A DNA stretch of 64,000 bases, from assembly GCF_020165495.1 (NCBI RefSeq), contig NZ_JAIUIE010000004.1, positions 310,001-374,000 of the forward strand, in the 5' to 3' direction. Below the pieces are notes generated by a model. That model saw only the letters and a list, made by a program, of their open reading frames with translations. It did not search any database and was not told where the DNA came from. The position numbers and the translations under genes were made by a program. This document shows positions 37,242 to 45,975 of the stretch, one piece after another. Every line of letters begins with the position of its first letter. The stretch's first letter is position 1. Origin of the DNA: Mesorhizobium sp. BR1-1-16. Its GTDB lineage: Bacteria; Pseudomonadota; Alphaproteobacteria; Rhizobiales; Kaistiaceae.

Positions 37242-38152
37242 GGGCAGGTGACACCGAGCGTCTCGGGCGTGATCAGCTTGGCGGGAGCATAGAGCTCGGC
37301 CTTTTCAGGCTTTTCGCCGGCGAGGATCTTGGTGAGGCCGTCGGCGGCAAGGCCCGCCATGGCATCGAAATCCTGGCTGACCGTGCCCTTGATATGGCTG
37401 CAGGACTTGATCAGCTCGACGGCCTGCGGATTGCCGTCGATGCCGGCGACGATGATCTTCGAATCGGGCTTGTCGGCCTCGATCGCCAGCTGGGCGCCGA
37501 TCGCCGGTTCGTCCCACGCCGCCCAGACCGCGTCGATCTGGTCGCCCTTGCTCTTCAGCAGGTCCTCGGTGGTCTTGCGCGCATCGTCGATCGGCCCGGG
37601 CACGACCATGTAGTGCTCGGCGATCACCTTGATATCGGGATTGGTCTTCAGCGCCGCATCAAGCGCCAATTCGCGCTGATGCACGCCCGGATGCGCCGAA
37701 TAGTAGAACTTGACGATGTTGCCCTTGTGGCCAAGCTTGTCGAACAGGAAGTCGCTGAGCTTGGTGCCGAGTTCGAAATTGTCGGAGGTGACGTTGAGCA
37801 TCACGCCGGGCGCCGTCGCGCCATCGATCGCGACGACCGGAATGCCGGCCGCGGCGGCGGCGCTGACCTGATCCTGGATCTGCTTCGGATCGACGCTGAC
37901 CAGCACGATCGCACCGACCTTGGCTGCCGTGACATCCTCGATGCGGCTGGCGAGCTGCCCCATGTCGCCGCGCGTGTCGACCACGGTGGCATTCCAGCCG
38001 GCGGTCTTCGCCTTTTCCTCGAACACCTTGATCATCTGGTTGGTGGCAACCGAGCTCTGATAGGGCGTGAGAACTGCGATATCGACGGCGCTGGCGGCGG
38101 AGGCTGTGGCGAGGAGGCCGGCGAAAGCGAGGGCAATGAGCGGAGCGCGCAT
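37238..38152 (-). CDS. Sugar ABC transporter substrate-binding protein
   Basis: A 304-residue periplasmic binding protein of the ribose/galactose family (Peripla_BP_4). The N-terminus is a Sec signal peptide ending LATASAASA before VDIAVLTPYQ. Conserved features are VVDTRGDMGQLASRIEDVTA, VSVDPKQIQDQVSAAAAAGI and IIVAGIDGNPQAVELI. The C-terminus ends TCP, and a second cysteine in KSCSHIKG could form a disulfide with it. It is second in the operon, 76 bases after the kinase gene. The sugar cannot be deduced. Confidence 0.92.
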   Translation of the reverse strand: MRAPLIALAFAGLLATASAASAVDIAVLTPYQSSVATNQMIKVFEEKAKTAGWNATVVDTRGDMGQLASRIEDVTAAKVGAIVLVSVDPKQIQDQVSAAAAAGIPVVAIDGATAPGVMLNVTSDNFELGTKLSDFLFDKLGHKGNIVKFYYSAHPGVHQRELALDAALKTNPDIKVIAEHYMVVPGPIDDARKTTEDLLKSKGDQIDAVWAAWDEPAIGAQLAIEADKPDSKIIVAGIDGNPQAVELIKSCSHIKGTVSQDFDAMAGLAADGLTKILAGEKPEKAELYAPAKLITPETLGVTCP

Positions 38153-38228
38153 GATTTCTTGTTGTTCCCCGTGAATGGCGCTCGATTGTTATCGCTTCGG
38201 CGGGCGGCAGCGCAAGCGGAGACCCGGC

Positions 38229-39674
38229 TCAGAGATCCGCCGTCAGCGACCGCGCGGCCTCGGTCGCGCCACGATAGGCAGTGAAGCGCCGTGCGGCCCG
38301 CCCGGCGCGTTCGGGCCGGGGCGTTACGATGCGGCTGCCGGCCTCCGGCGCCGACGTCGCGCCAATGACAGGCGCCAGCATGCGATAGGCGCCATAGGCG
38401 GTGACCAGGCGGCTTTCAGGCGGCACTTCGACCACGGCGCCGGTGACATCGGCGACGAGCTGCGCCACGACCGCGGCACCGGCCACGCCGCCGGCGAGCA
38501 CGATGGCGCGCGGACGCACAGGCAGCGCGTCGAGATTGTCGCGGATCGCGAAGGCTAGGCCTTCGAGCACCGCATAGGCGAGCGCCTCGGTCTGCTGGGC
38601 GCGATCGAGCCCAAGAAACGCGCCGCGCACGGCGCGATCGATGAAGGGGCCACGCTCGCCGATCAGGAAGGGCAGGAACAAGGCCGAGGGCGGCTCGGCG
38701 TCATGGGTTGCGGCGGCGCCATAAAGCTCCGGCACGCTGCGTCCGGCGACATGGGCGAACCAGTCGATCGCAAGGCCGGCAGCGAGGAAGGGCGAGATGA
38801 CGACGACGTCATTGCCGACCGGCGCCGCCAGCGTATAGGAGGCGCGCGGCGGAGCGGCGGTCTCCAGCGGCATGGCGGCGGCGATCCATCCGGTGGTGCC
38901 GAGATAGGCATGCGGCCGATCATGCGCCTCGCTGGCCGTGCCCCAGGCCGTGGCCCCGCCATCGCCGGCGCCGACATGGACCGGAATGCTGGCCGGCAGG
39001 CCGAGCGCCGCAGCCGCTCCCGGCAGCAGCGGCCCGGCCAGGGCGTCAGCCTCGAGAATATCGGGCAGAAGAGCCGGCGACAGGCCGATCGCGCCGAGGA
39101 TGGTCGCGTCCCAGTTACGGCCGGCGAGGTTCATGAGCCCCGTGGTGGTGGCCGTCGAGGGATCGACGACGGCGCGGCCGGTCATGGCGAGAATGACGGC
39201 ATCCTTGGCGCCGAACAGGATGCGCGATGCCGCCGCCATGATTTCGGGCTCGTGGTCATGCAGCCAGTCGAGCCGGTAGAGGCAGAGCGCCGGATCGATC
39301 CTGTTGCCGATACGCGCCTCGAAATCGGCCGGCAGGCCCTCTCCGACCGCCGCAACGCGCGACGCGTCGACACGGGCATCGCTGTAGAGGATCGCCGGGC
39401 GAAGCGGCGCGCCATCGCGGCCAAGCACGATGACGTTCTGCATCGAGCCGGACAGTGAAATGGCGTCGATGGCGTGATCGATGGCGAGCTCCGCCACGGC
39501 CTCGACTGTTGCCTGCCACCAGTCGCCGGATGCCTGCTCGGCAAAGCCCGGCTGTGGCGCCTCGGTCGCGACAGGCCGGTCGGCGACGCGCAAGGCGTGG
39601 CCATGACCATCGAAGAGCACCGCCTTGACCGAGGATGTGCCGACATCGACGATGAGAACCCGTTCTGCAGCCAT
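38229..39674 (-). CDS. FGGY-family carbohydrate kinase
   Basis: A 481-residue sugar kinase (PF00370/PF02782). The N-terminal phosphate loop is VLIVDVGTSSVKAVLFDG, the catalytic base aspartate is in HVGAGDGGATAWGT, and ALAYAVLEGLAFAIRDNLDAL and VLAGGVAGAAVVAQLVADVT are C-terminal FGGY features. It is closest in general appearance to xylulokinase or gluconokinase-type members. It is the first gene of the operon and would phosphorylate the sugar, or a keto form of it, after import. Confidence 0.9.
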   Translation of the reverse strand: MAAERVLIVDVGTSSVKAVLFDGHGHALRVADRPVATEAPQPGFAEQASGDWWQATVEAVAELAIDHAIDAISLSGSMQNVIVLGRDGAPLRPAILYSDARVDASRVAAVGEGLPADFEARIGNRIDPALCLYRLDWLHDHEPEIMAAASRILFGAKDAVILAMTGRAVVDPSTATTTGLMNLAGRNWDATILGAIGLSPALLPDILEADALAGPLLPGAAAALGLPASIPVHVGAGDGGATAWGTASEAHDRPHAYLGTTGWIAAAMPLETAAPPRASYTLAAPVGNDVVVISPFLAAGLAIDWFAHVAGRSVPELYGAAATHDAEPPSALFLPFLIGERGPFIDRAVRGAFLGLDRAQQTEALAYAVLEGLAFAIRDNLDALPVRPRAIVLAGGVAGAAVVAQLVADVTGAVVEVPPESRLVTAYGAYRMLAPVIGATSAPEAGSRIVTPRPERAGRAARRFTAYRGATEAARSLTADL

Positions 39675-39751
39675 TCCACCCGTCCGCTCGTGCCCTCGAA
39701 GGGGCGCAATCTAGCGGCGGCGCTCCGCGGAGGCCACCCCGCACCCGTCTT

Positions 39752-40537
39752 TCACGCCGCCGTTGCGGCCTGCGGCAGCACGAAGGGCACGCCATCCGCG
39801 GTCTTGCCGACGGGCAGCGTGACGCCGAACACCTCGGCGAGAAGCGCGTCGGTCAGGACGTCAGGCGGCGCGCCTTCGGCAGCGACCCGGCCGCGATCGA
39901 TGACGACGATCCGATCGGCGTGAAGCGCGGCAAGGTTCATGTCATGCAGCACCGCGACCACGCCGCCGCCGCCCTTCGCGAATTCCCGCGCAGCGGACAG
40001 CGTCATGAGCTGGTGACGGAGATCGAGGCTCGCCGTCGGCTCGTCCAGGAACAGGAAGGCCGGCCTTCCATCGGGACACGGATCGGGCAACTGGCAGAGC
40101 ACGCGCGCGAGATGGACCCGCTGCTGTTCGCCGCCGGAAAGCTCCTGATAGAGGCGACCACCAAAACCGCCGAGATCGACGCGGGCGAGCGCCGCGACGA
40201 CGCGGGCATTGACGGCGCTGCCGCCGCGCCGGTCTGAGGCGCCGAGGCGAACCACCTCATGCACGGTGAACGGAAAAGCGAGCGAGGAAGCTTGTGGCAG
40301 CACAGCCCGGCGCGCGGCAAGCTGGCCGAGCGGCAGGCGGCCGATATCGGTTCCGTCGATCGTGATCCGGCCCGAAGTCCGCTTGATCTCGCCGGTCAGC
40401 GCCTTCAGCAGCGTCGACTTGCCGGCGCCATTCGGCCCGATGATGGCCGTGACGAGACCGGGCTCGATGGTGAGACTGATGCCGTCGATGAGCCGCTTGT
40501 GGCCGGCGCGGATCACGAGGTCTTCGGCAATGATCAT
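39752..40537 (-). CDS. hmuV: Heme ABC transporter ATP-binding protein HmuV
   Basis: A 261-residue ATPase of the heme importer. Walker A is GPNGAGKSTLLKALTG, the signature is LSGGEQQRVHLARVL, and Walker B is FLFLDEPTASLDLRHQ. The insertion LCQLPDPCPDGRPAF between signature and Walker B is typical of HmuV/HemV. It is the last gene of hemP-hmuT-hmuU-hmuV, starting seven bases after hmuU. Confidence 0.94.
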   Translation of the reverse strand: MIIAEDLVIRAGHKRLIDGISLTIEPGLVTAIIGPNGAGKSTLLKALTGEIKRTSGRITIDGTDIGRLPLGQLAARRAVLPQASSLAFPFTVHEVVRLGASDRRGGSAVNARVVAALARVDLGGFGGRLYQELSGGEQQRVHLARVLCQLPDPCPDGRPAFLFLDEPTASLDLRHQLMTLSAAREFAKGGGGVVAVLHDMNLAALHADRIVVIDRGRVAAEGAPPDVLTDALLAEVFGVTLPVGKTADGVPFVLPQAATAA

Positions 40538-40544
40538 GCGAGCC

Positions 40545-41624
40545 TCACAGGTCGACGATGCCGCGGCGGCGCAGCAGGATCGAGACGAAGAACGGCGCGC
40601 CGATGATGGCCGTCACGATGCCGATCGGCAGCTCGGCGGGGGCAACCACCATGCGGCAGATGATGTCGGCGCCGATCAGGAGGCCGGCACCGAGCAGCGC
40701 CGAGGCGGGCAAGAGCGTCCGATGCTCCGGCCCTATGGCAAGGCGCAGCAGATGTGGCACCACGATGCCGACGAAACCGATGACGCCTGTGAAGGCGACG
40801 GAAACACCGACGACCACCGCGACCGCGAACACGATAAGCGATTTCAGCTTCTCGACATCGATGCCGAGATGACGGGCCTCGGCCTCTCCGAGCACGAGCG
40901 CATCGAGGCCGCGCGCTATGAGCGGGGATAGCGCCAGCACGGCGAGGATCGGTGGCGCGGCGATGGCAAGCTTCAGCCAGGTGGCGCCGGCAAGACTGCC
41001 CATGGTCCAGAAAGTCAGCTCGCGCAACTGCGCGTCCGTGGCACGATAGACGAGGAACGAGGTGATGGCGCCGGCGAAGGCGCCGAGCGCGATGCCGGCC
41101 AGCAGCATGGTGGCGACCGAGGTTCGGCCGCGCCGGGTGGCGATGGCATAGAGTATGATCGTCGTCGCGAAGCCGCCGAGAAAGGCGGCGATCGGCAGCG
41201 CGCCGATCGTGGCGATGGCCGGCAGCGAAGCCAGCATGGCGCCCCCGGTGACGATCACCAGCACAGCGCCGAGCCCGGCTCCCGAGGAGACGCCGACGAG
41301 GCCCGGATCAGCGAGCGGGTTGCGGAACAATCCCTGCAGCATGGCCCCGGCGATCGCGAGCGCCGCGCCGACCAGCGCCCCGAGCAGAAGGCGCGGCAGG
41401 CGGATATCGATGAGCACGATCCGTTCGGTAGTGTCGGCAGCCGGGCGGCCGGCGATCCAGTCAGCCATGATCTGCAGCACGCGGCCGACCGGCAGGCCAT
41501 ACGGCCCCGTGGCTAGCGCAGCCGCCATGACGACGACGAGCAGTACGGCCAGAAGGATCAGCGCCAGTTGGGCGCGGCCCCTGCGGTCGCCGTCTGGCGC
41601 CGCTGCTGACGCGAGCACGGTCAT
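40545..41624 (-). CDS. hmuU: Heme ABC transporter permease HmuU
   Basis: A 359-residue FecCD-type permease (PF01032) with about ten helices. The blocks DIRLPRLLLGALVGAALAIA, LADPGLVGVSSGAGLGAVLV and FTGVIGFVGIVVPHLLRLAI are typical. Its ATG overlaps the hmuT stop (ATGA). It forms the inner-membrane channel through which HmuT-delivered heme enters the cytoplasm. Confidence 0.95.
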   Translation of the reverse strand: MTVLASAAAPDGDRRGRAQLALILLAVLLVVVMAAALATGPYGLPVGRVLQIMADWIAGRPAADTTERIVLIDIRLPRLLLGALVGAALAIAGAMLQGLFRNPLADPGLVGVSSGAGLGAVLVIVTGGAMLASLPAIATIGALPIAAFLGGFATTIILYAIATRRGRTSVATMLLAGIALGAFAGAITSFLVYRATDAQLRELTFWTMGSLAGATWLKLAIAAPPILAVLALSPLIARGLDALVLGEAEARHLGIDVEKLKSLIVFAVAVVVGVSVAFTGVIGFVGIVVPHLLRLAIGPEHRTLLPASALLGAGLLIGADIICRMVVAPAELPIGIVTAIIGAPFFVSILLRRRGIVDL

Positions 41625-42604
41625 TGCGCGGGCGCAGCCTTGATGTCGAGGTCGGGATAAAGCGCCAGCGCCAGGTCGCGGGCCGCATCCGGCATGCGCG
41701 GGCCGAAACCGAGCAGGTAAAGTCCGTCCATCGCGATCAGCGATTTGGCGGCGGCTGCCGGGGTGGCGGCCAGCGCCGGCAGCGAGAACAGCGTCGCCGC
41801 CTCGGGCGCATCGGCGCCGGGTCGCGACATCATGACGATGCTCTGCGGCGCGGCCGCCACCATCGCCTCGGCCGAGGCCGGCTTGTAGCCCTCGACGGAG
41901 CCGAACGGATTGACCGCGCCGGCGGCGGCAAGCATCGCGTCGGCCGCGGTGTGATGGCCAGCGGCCATCAGGCGATCGCCGGCGCTGCTCATCAGGAAGA
42001 TGGCGCGCCGACGCTTCTCCGCGGGAATGGCGGCGATGGCAGCCTCGAGCGCATCGGCGCGCGCCTCGACGCCGTCCGCGAGGGCCTTGCCCTTCTCGGG
42101 CTCGCCGATCACATCGGCGATCATGGCGATCTTCTCGGCGATGCCCTTGGCGCTGTAGGGCTCCGGCAGGATCACGATCGGCACGGAGGCGGCAAGCAGA
42201 AGGTCGAGCGCTTCCTTCGGGCCGGACCCCTCGACGGCGAGGATGAGGTCGGGCTTCACCGACAGCACACTTTCCGCCGAGAGCGCGCGCATATAGCCGA
42301 CATCAGGCTTCATGAGCGCTTCCGGGGGGTAGAGGCTGGTCTGGTCGCGGGCGATGACACGGTCGCCGGCGCCGAGCGCATAGAGGATTTCGGTGACGGC
42401 GCCACCGATCGAGACGATGCGATCGGCGCTCTCGATCGCGACGGTCCGTCCCCGCGCGTCGGTAACCGTCCGGGGCGCCGCGATGGATTGCTGGATTGCG
42501 AACAGGGTGATCATGAGGGCCGCGGCGAAACCGAGGGCGAGGCGGACATGCCGGCCGGGCGCATGCGGAAGGAAGTGCAGGGACGAGGGGGACAGGGCGC
42601 GCAT
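41621..42604 (-). CDS. hmuT: Heme ABC transporter substrate-binding protein HmuT
   Basis: A 327-residue periplasmic heme-binding protein (PF01497). The signal peptide ends near QQSIAAPRTV. IVSIGGAVTEILYALGAGDR opens the binding fold, and DQTSLYPPEALMKPDVGYMR contains a tyrosine at the place of the usual heme ligand. A second lobe block is LYLLGFGPRMPDAARDLA. GGAGG precedes the ATG. It follows hemP by 27 bases and overlaps hmuU. Confidence 0.94.
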   Translation of the reverse strand: MRALSPSSLHFLPHAPGRHVRLALGFAAALMITLFAIQQSIAAPRTVTDARGRTVAIESADRIVSIGGAVTEILYALGAGDRVIARDQTSLYPPEALMKPDVGYMRALSAESVLSVKPDLILAVEGSGPKEALDLLLAASVPIVILPEPYSAKGIAEKIAMIADVIGEPEKGKALADGVEARADALEAAIAAIPAEKRRRAIFLMSSAGDRLMAAGHHTAADAMLAAAGAVNPFGSVEGYKPASAEAMVAAAPQSIVMMSRPGADAPEAATLFSLPALAATPAAAAKSLIAMDGLYLLGFGPRMPDAARDLALALYPDLDIKAAPAQ

Positions 42605-42631
42605 CAGGAGCCTCCGGTCACGCGTTGACAG

Positions 42632-42802
42632 TCACTTGTTGAGGATGAGCTTGCCGACCCGGGTCAGCCGCAGTCGGTAATCTTCGCTGCCATGGCGGAT
42701 GATCACCTCGCGGGATCCCTGCAGAAGGCTCTCGCTGGAAACGATCCGCGGTTGCGGCCGCGCCGCCTCCGCCTCGCCGTCTGCTCCGCTCTGCTCCTGC
42801 AT
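42632..42802 (-). CDS. hemP: Hemin uptake protein HemP
   Basis: A 56-residue protein of the HemP family (PF10636). The conserved part is SSESLLQGSREVIIRHGSED followed by YRLRLTRVGKLILNK at the C-terminus. The ATG at 42802, preceded by GGAG, is preferred to a longer start that would run through the promoter. HemP is a small heme-dependent regulator or accessory in several proteobacteria, where it activates receptor expression. It is the first gene of the leftward hemP-hmuTUV operon and is divergent from the receptor gene. Confidence 0.9.
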   Translation of the reverse strand: MQEQSGADGEAEAARPQPRIVSSESLLQGSREVIIRHGSEDYRLRLTRVGKLILNK

Positions 42803-42857
42803 CAGGTCACTCCAATGGGTCGGCCGCGCCAGGCGGCAGTCTTGAGGACTTCTAAAC

Positions 42858-42874
42858 TTGCGAACCATTCGCAA
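42858..42874. promoter_or_regulatory. Fur-family operator candidate in the heme locus
   Basis: A perfect inverted repeat TTGCGAA-N3-TTCGCAA, 56 bases upstream of hemP and in the divergent gap shared with the receptor gene. The symmetry and composition fit boxes of Fur-type regulators (Fur, Mur or Irr), which control heme uptake in this group. A TTGACT at 42883 could be a -35 element for the rightward receptor. Confidence 0.65.
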
Positions 42875-43053
42875 CTAATTACTTGACTGCCATAATCACC
42901 TTTTCTATGGATCGCAACGACCAAATTTCGAATCCGCCGTCGGCCGCCCTCAGCGGCGGGCGGCCATGCCGAGCCCGCCAGTTCGTCCGCAGCCATCGGC
43001 CGCGACCGCGACAGCCAGCCAGGCGCTTCCCGTCTTCCGTATTGGGGGCTCTG

Positions 43054-45342
43054 ATGAGCATCGCGCGACTGAACGCCCGGCTACTGGCCGGCTCGACCTT
43101 CCTCGCTTGCCTGGCCATGACACCAGGCAGCGCCATGGCGCAGCAGGCCAGCGCACAGCAAGCGCAGGCTCAGCAAACCACCGAGGATGGCGCGGTCCAG
43201 CTCGACGCCGTCGTTGTCCAGGGCGGTTCGGGCACCGGCACGGCGACCGGCGATCAGTCGCCCGCTGTCACCGCAAAGGCAGGAACGGCGCTCGTCACCA
43301 CGACGACGCAGCAGGAACTGACCAACCGGATGATCGATTCGTGGCAGGCCTTCGGCCAGCGCGCGGAACCCGGCGTCAGCTTCTCAACGCAGAACAACTC
43401 GATCAATGTGCGCGGCCTCGACGAGAACAACGTCCTCACGACCATCGACGGTATCCGCCTGCCCTGGCTCGGCTCGGGCGATGCCCGCACCGTGACCGGC
43501 GGTCTCTCGACCTTCGATTTCAACGCGCTCAGCGCGATCGACATCGTTCGCGGCGCCGATTCCAGCATCGGCGGCTCGGGCGCCATGGGCGGCCTCGTCG
43601 CGCTGACGACGCTCTCGGCCGACGACGTCATCCGCGAGGGGCGCAACTGGGGCTTCATCACCAAGAACATCTATGCCAGCGCCAACAACTCCTTCACCAC
43701 CAGCGATGCCGTCGCCGCCCGCTTCGGCGACACGTCGATGCTGGTGCAAGGCTCCTACACGACCGGTCACGAGACCGAGACGATGGGTGATGTCGGCGGC
43801 TACGGCACGACCCGCACCGAAGCCAATCCCGAGGATTTCGACCAGTACAGCCTGCTCGGAAAGTTGACCCAGCGCGTCGACGGTGGCCACACCTTCACGC
43901 TGACCGGCGAGATGTTCCACGCGAACTCGACGACCGACATGATGACGAGCCAGTCGCTGACCGGCAATTATCGCCCGGGCAACAACACGGCGGGCGAGGA
44001 AGCACGTCGCCAGCGCTTCTCGCTGACCTATGACTATCTGGCGCCCGAGCCTGGCGGATTCGCCGACAAGGCGCAGGTGATCCTCTATTGGCAGAATGTC
44101 GAGCTCGACAACACGACAGACGCCTATCGCTCGACCAGCGTCATCGGTCCTTATCAGCGCCAGAACAGCAACCAGGTCCAGGAATACGGGCTGAACGGCT
44201 TTGCCGAGAAGGCGCTGACGCTCGGCGGCTTCGAGAACCGCTTCACCTGGGGCGGCGAATTCTACATGACCGACACCAGCCAGTATTCGTATGGCGTCGA
44301 CAACTGCCCGCCGAACGCCACGACCTCGCCCTGCTCGATGCTGCACACCAACCAGGCCGACATGCCTGATGCGCAGGGCGCCAGCTTCGGCCTTTATGGG
44401 CGCGACGAGATCGCGCTCGGCCATAACCTCTTCCTGACGCCGGGCATGCGCTTCGACTGGTACCAGCAGGTGCCGCAGGAAACGGCCGGCTACGGCAATG
44501 GCAACGAGGCCTATATCGGCCTGCCGGACACCTCGTCGGGCTCGAAGTTCTCGCCGAGCCTGCTCGGCACCTGGAAGGCGACCGACAAGCTCTCGTTCTA
44601 TGCCCAGTGGGCACAGGCCTATACGGCGCCGACGCCGGGCCAGCTCTACCTGACCTATGGCGGCCCGGGCGCCTATCTCTCGATCGGCAATCCGGATCTC
44701 GAGGCCCAGTCGGGCACCGGCTATGAGATCGGCACCAAGTTTGGCGACGATCATCTCGGCGGCGGGTTCTCGGCCTTCACCAACTTCTACAAGAACTTCA
44801 TCGACAGCGAGCAGTTGACCGCCGCGGAAGCCGCGGAGCGCGGCTACGACCTCGCCGAATATCCCTTCGGCGTCAGCGAATATGTGAACATCAACAGCGT
44901 CAACATCTATGGCGTCGAGGCGCGCGGCGCCTGGAAGTTCGCACCGAACTGGAAGCTGTCGGGCTCGCTCGCATGGATGGTCGGCCAGAACCTCGACGAG
45001 GGCACCTATCTCGACTCGGTGCCGCCGCTGAAGGGCGTCATCGGCATCGGCTATGCCGATATCGAATGGGGCACCGACCTGATGCTGACGGCGGCCGCCA
45101 TGAATGCCCAGACTTCGAACAGCTTCCAGGCTCCGGCCTATGCCGTCGTCGACTGGACCGCATGGTGGCAGCCGGCGAAGCTGCCCGGCCTCCGCGTCCA
45201 GGCCGGCATCTTCAACCTGTTCGACGAGACCTATTTCAACAATCTCGACATCCCGACCTCGGTCACGGCGTCGAGCAGCAATCTCGACTTCTATTCCGAG
45301 CCCGGCCGGAACTATCAGGTGAACCTCACCTACCAGTTCTGA
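43054..45342 (+). CDS. TonB-dependent heme/hemoglobin-type outer-membrane receptor
   Basis: A 762-residue TonB-dependent receptor. The signal peptide is residues 1-30 or so, ending GSAMA. The plug domain has INVRGLDENNVLTTIDGIRL and DIVRGADSSIGGSGAMGGLV. The barrel ends in the aromatic NLTYQF. I start it at 43054 because GGGGG precedes that ATG and the signal peptide begins there; 57 extra in-frame codons upstream are not secretory sequence. Of the heme-receptor motifs, FRAP appears as YTAP and NPNL as NPDL, but the histidine normally found between them is absent. The position opposite hemP-hmuTUV supports heme as ligand. Confidence 0.9.
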   Translation: MSIARLNARLLAGSTFLACLAMTPGSAMAQQASAQQAQAQQTTEDGAVQLDAVVVQGGSGTGTATGDQSPAVTAKAGTALVTTTTQQELTNRMIDSWQAFGQRAEPGVSFSTQNNSINVRGLDENNVLTTIDGIRLPWLGSGDARTVTGGLSTFDFNALSAIDIVRGADSSIGGSGAMGGLVALTTLSADDVIREGRNWGFITKNIYASANNSFTTSDAVAARFGDTSMLVQGSYTTGHETETMGDVGGYGTTRTEANPEDFDQYSLLGKLTQRVDGGHTFTLTGEMFHANSTTDMMTSQSLTGNYRPGNNTAGEEARRQRFSLTYDYLAPEPGGFADKAQVILYWQNVELDNTTDAYRSTSVIGPYQRQNSNQVQEYGLNGFAEKALTLGGFENRFTWGGEFYMTDTSQYSYGVDNCPPNATTSPCSMLHTNQADMPDAQGASFGLYGRDEIALGHNLFLTPGMRFDWYQQVPQETAGYGNGNEAYIGLPDTSSGSKFSPSLLGTWKATDKLSFYAQWAQAYTAPTPGQLYLTYGGPGAYLSIGNPDLEAQSGTGYEIGTKFGDDHLGGGFSAFTNFYKNFIDSEQLTAAEAAERGYDLAEYPFGVSEYVNINSVNIYGVEARGAWKFAPNWKLSGSLAWMVGQNLDEGTYLDSVPPLKGVIGIGYADIEWGTDLMLTAAAMNAQTSNSFQAPAYAVVDWTAWWQPAKLPGLRVQAGIFNLFDETYFNNLDIPTSVTASSSNLDFYSEPGRNYQVNLTYQF

Positions 45343-45393
45343 TCCGAGCTGAACGCGAACGCCGGTCGGTGGTGTGGTGACTCCGCCTGGCGC

Positions 45394-45432
45394 GAGGAGG
45401 GAGTGCTCCCCGAGCCTCCCTCCTCATCTTTT
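45394..45432 (+). terminator. Terminator after the TonB receptor gene
   Basis: A perfect 10-bp stem GAGGAGGGAG / CTCCCTCCTC with a 12-base loop, followed by ATCTTTT. It lies 51 bases after the receptor stop and before the monooxygenase gene, so it should end or attenuate the receptor transcript. Confidence 0.75.
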
Positions 45433-45494
45433 CCCCAATCCCGGCGCATCACGCCGACGTACCCTCACGGCACGCAAAAAGAAGGTCATCGTCC

Positions 45495-45803
45495 ATGTTC
45501 ATCGCCATGAACCGCTTCAAGGTCAGCAAGGGTTCCGAGGAGGCGTTCGAGGAGGTCTGGCGCAGCCGCGACCGCCATCTCGACGAACTTGAGGGCTTCG
45601 TCGACTTCCATCTCCTGAAGGGCCCGGAAGGCGACGACCACACGCTCTATGCCTCCCATACCGTGTGGCAGACGCGCGACCACTTCGTCGCCTGGACCAA
45701 GTCGGAGCAGTTCCGCAAGGCGCATCAGGGCGCCGGCGACCGCAAGCCGATGTTCCTCGGCCATCCCGTCTTCGAAGGCTTCGAGGCGGTCATCGGAGCC
45801 TGA
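45495..45803 (+). CDS. Heme-degrading monooxygenase (IsdG/HmuQ-like, ABM fold)
   Basis: A 102-residue protein of the antibiotic-biosynthesis-monooxygenase fold (PF03992). The residues that mark heme-degrading members are at the right places: Asn6 (MFIAMNRF), Trp67 (HFVAWTKS) and His77 (FRKAHQGA), which matches the Asn-Trp-His triad of IsdG-type enzymes. It would open imported heme to release iron. The gene follows the heme receptor, separated by a terminator-like hairpin. No HmuS-type heme-degrading gene is present in the window, so this is the likely local heme-iron release enzyme. Confidence 0.88.
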   Translation: MFIAMNRFKVSKGSEEAFEEVWRSRDRHLDELEGFVDFHLLKGPEGDDHTLYASHTVWQTRDHFVAWTKSEQFRKAHQGAGDRKPMFLGHPVFEGFEAVIGA

Positions 45804-45883
45804 GGCCGGACGGCGCAAAGCGCCGCCATCCGGCGCGCTTTGTCGCGCTTGCCAGCCCGCGCGGCCTCGCTATATCCTGATGC

Positions 45884-45907
45884 AACGCTTTACTTATGAT
45901 AAGCGTT
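45884..45907. promoter_or_regulatory. Operator-like palindrome before the MFS pump
   Basis: An inverted repeat AACGCTT-N10-AAGCGTT containing the nested palindrome CTTATGATAAG. It includes TATGAT (45895-45900), a good -10 hexamer, so a bound repressor would cover the promoter of the MFS gene that follows. No regulator gene is adjacent. Confidence 0.6.
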
Positions 45908-45975
45908 ACATATCAAATTTCGGACGCATGACCCGCCCCCACCCCGGCGCGGCGGCGCTCCGGCAGGATAGCACC

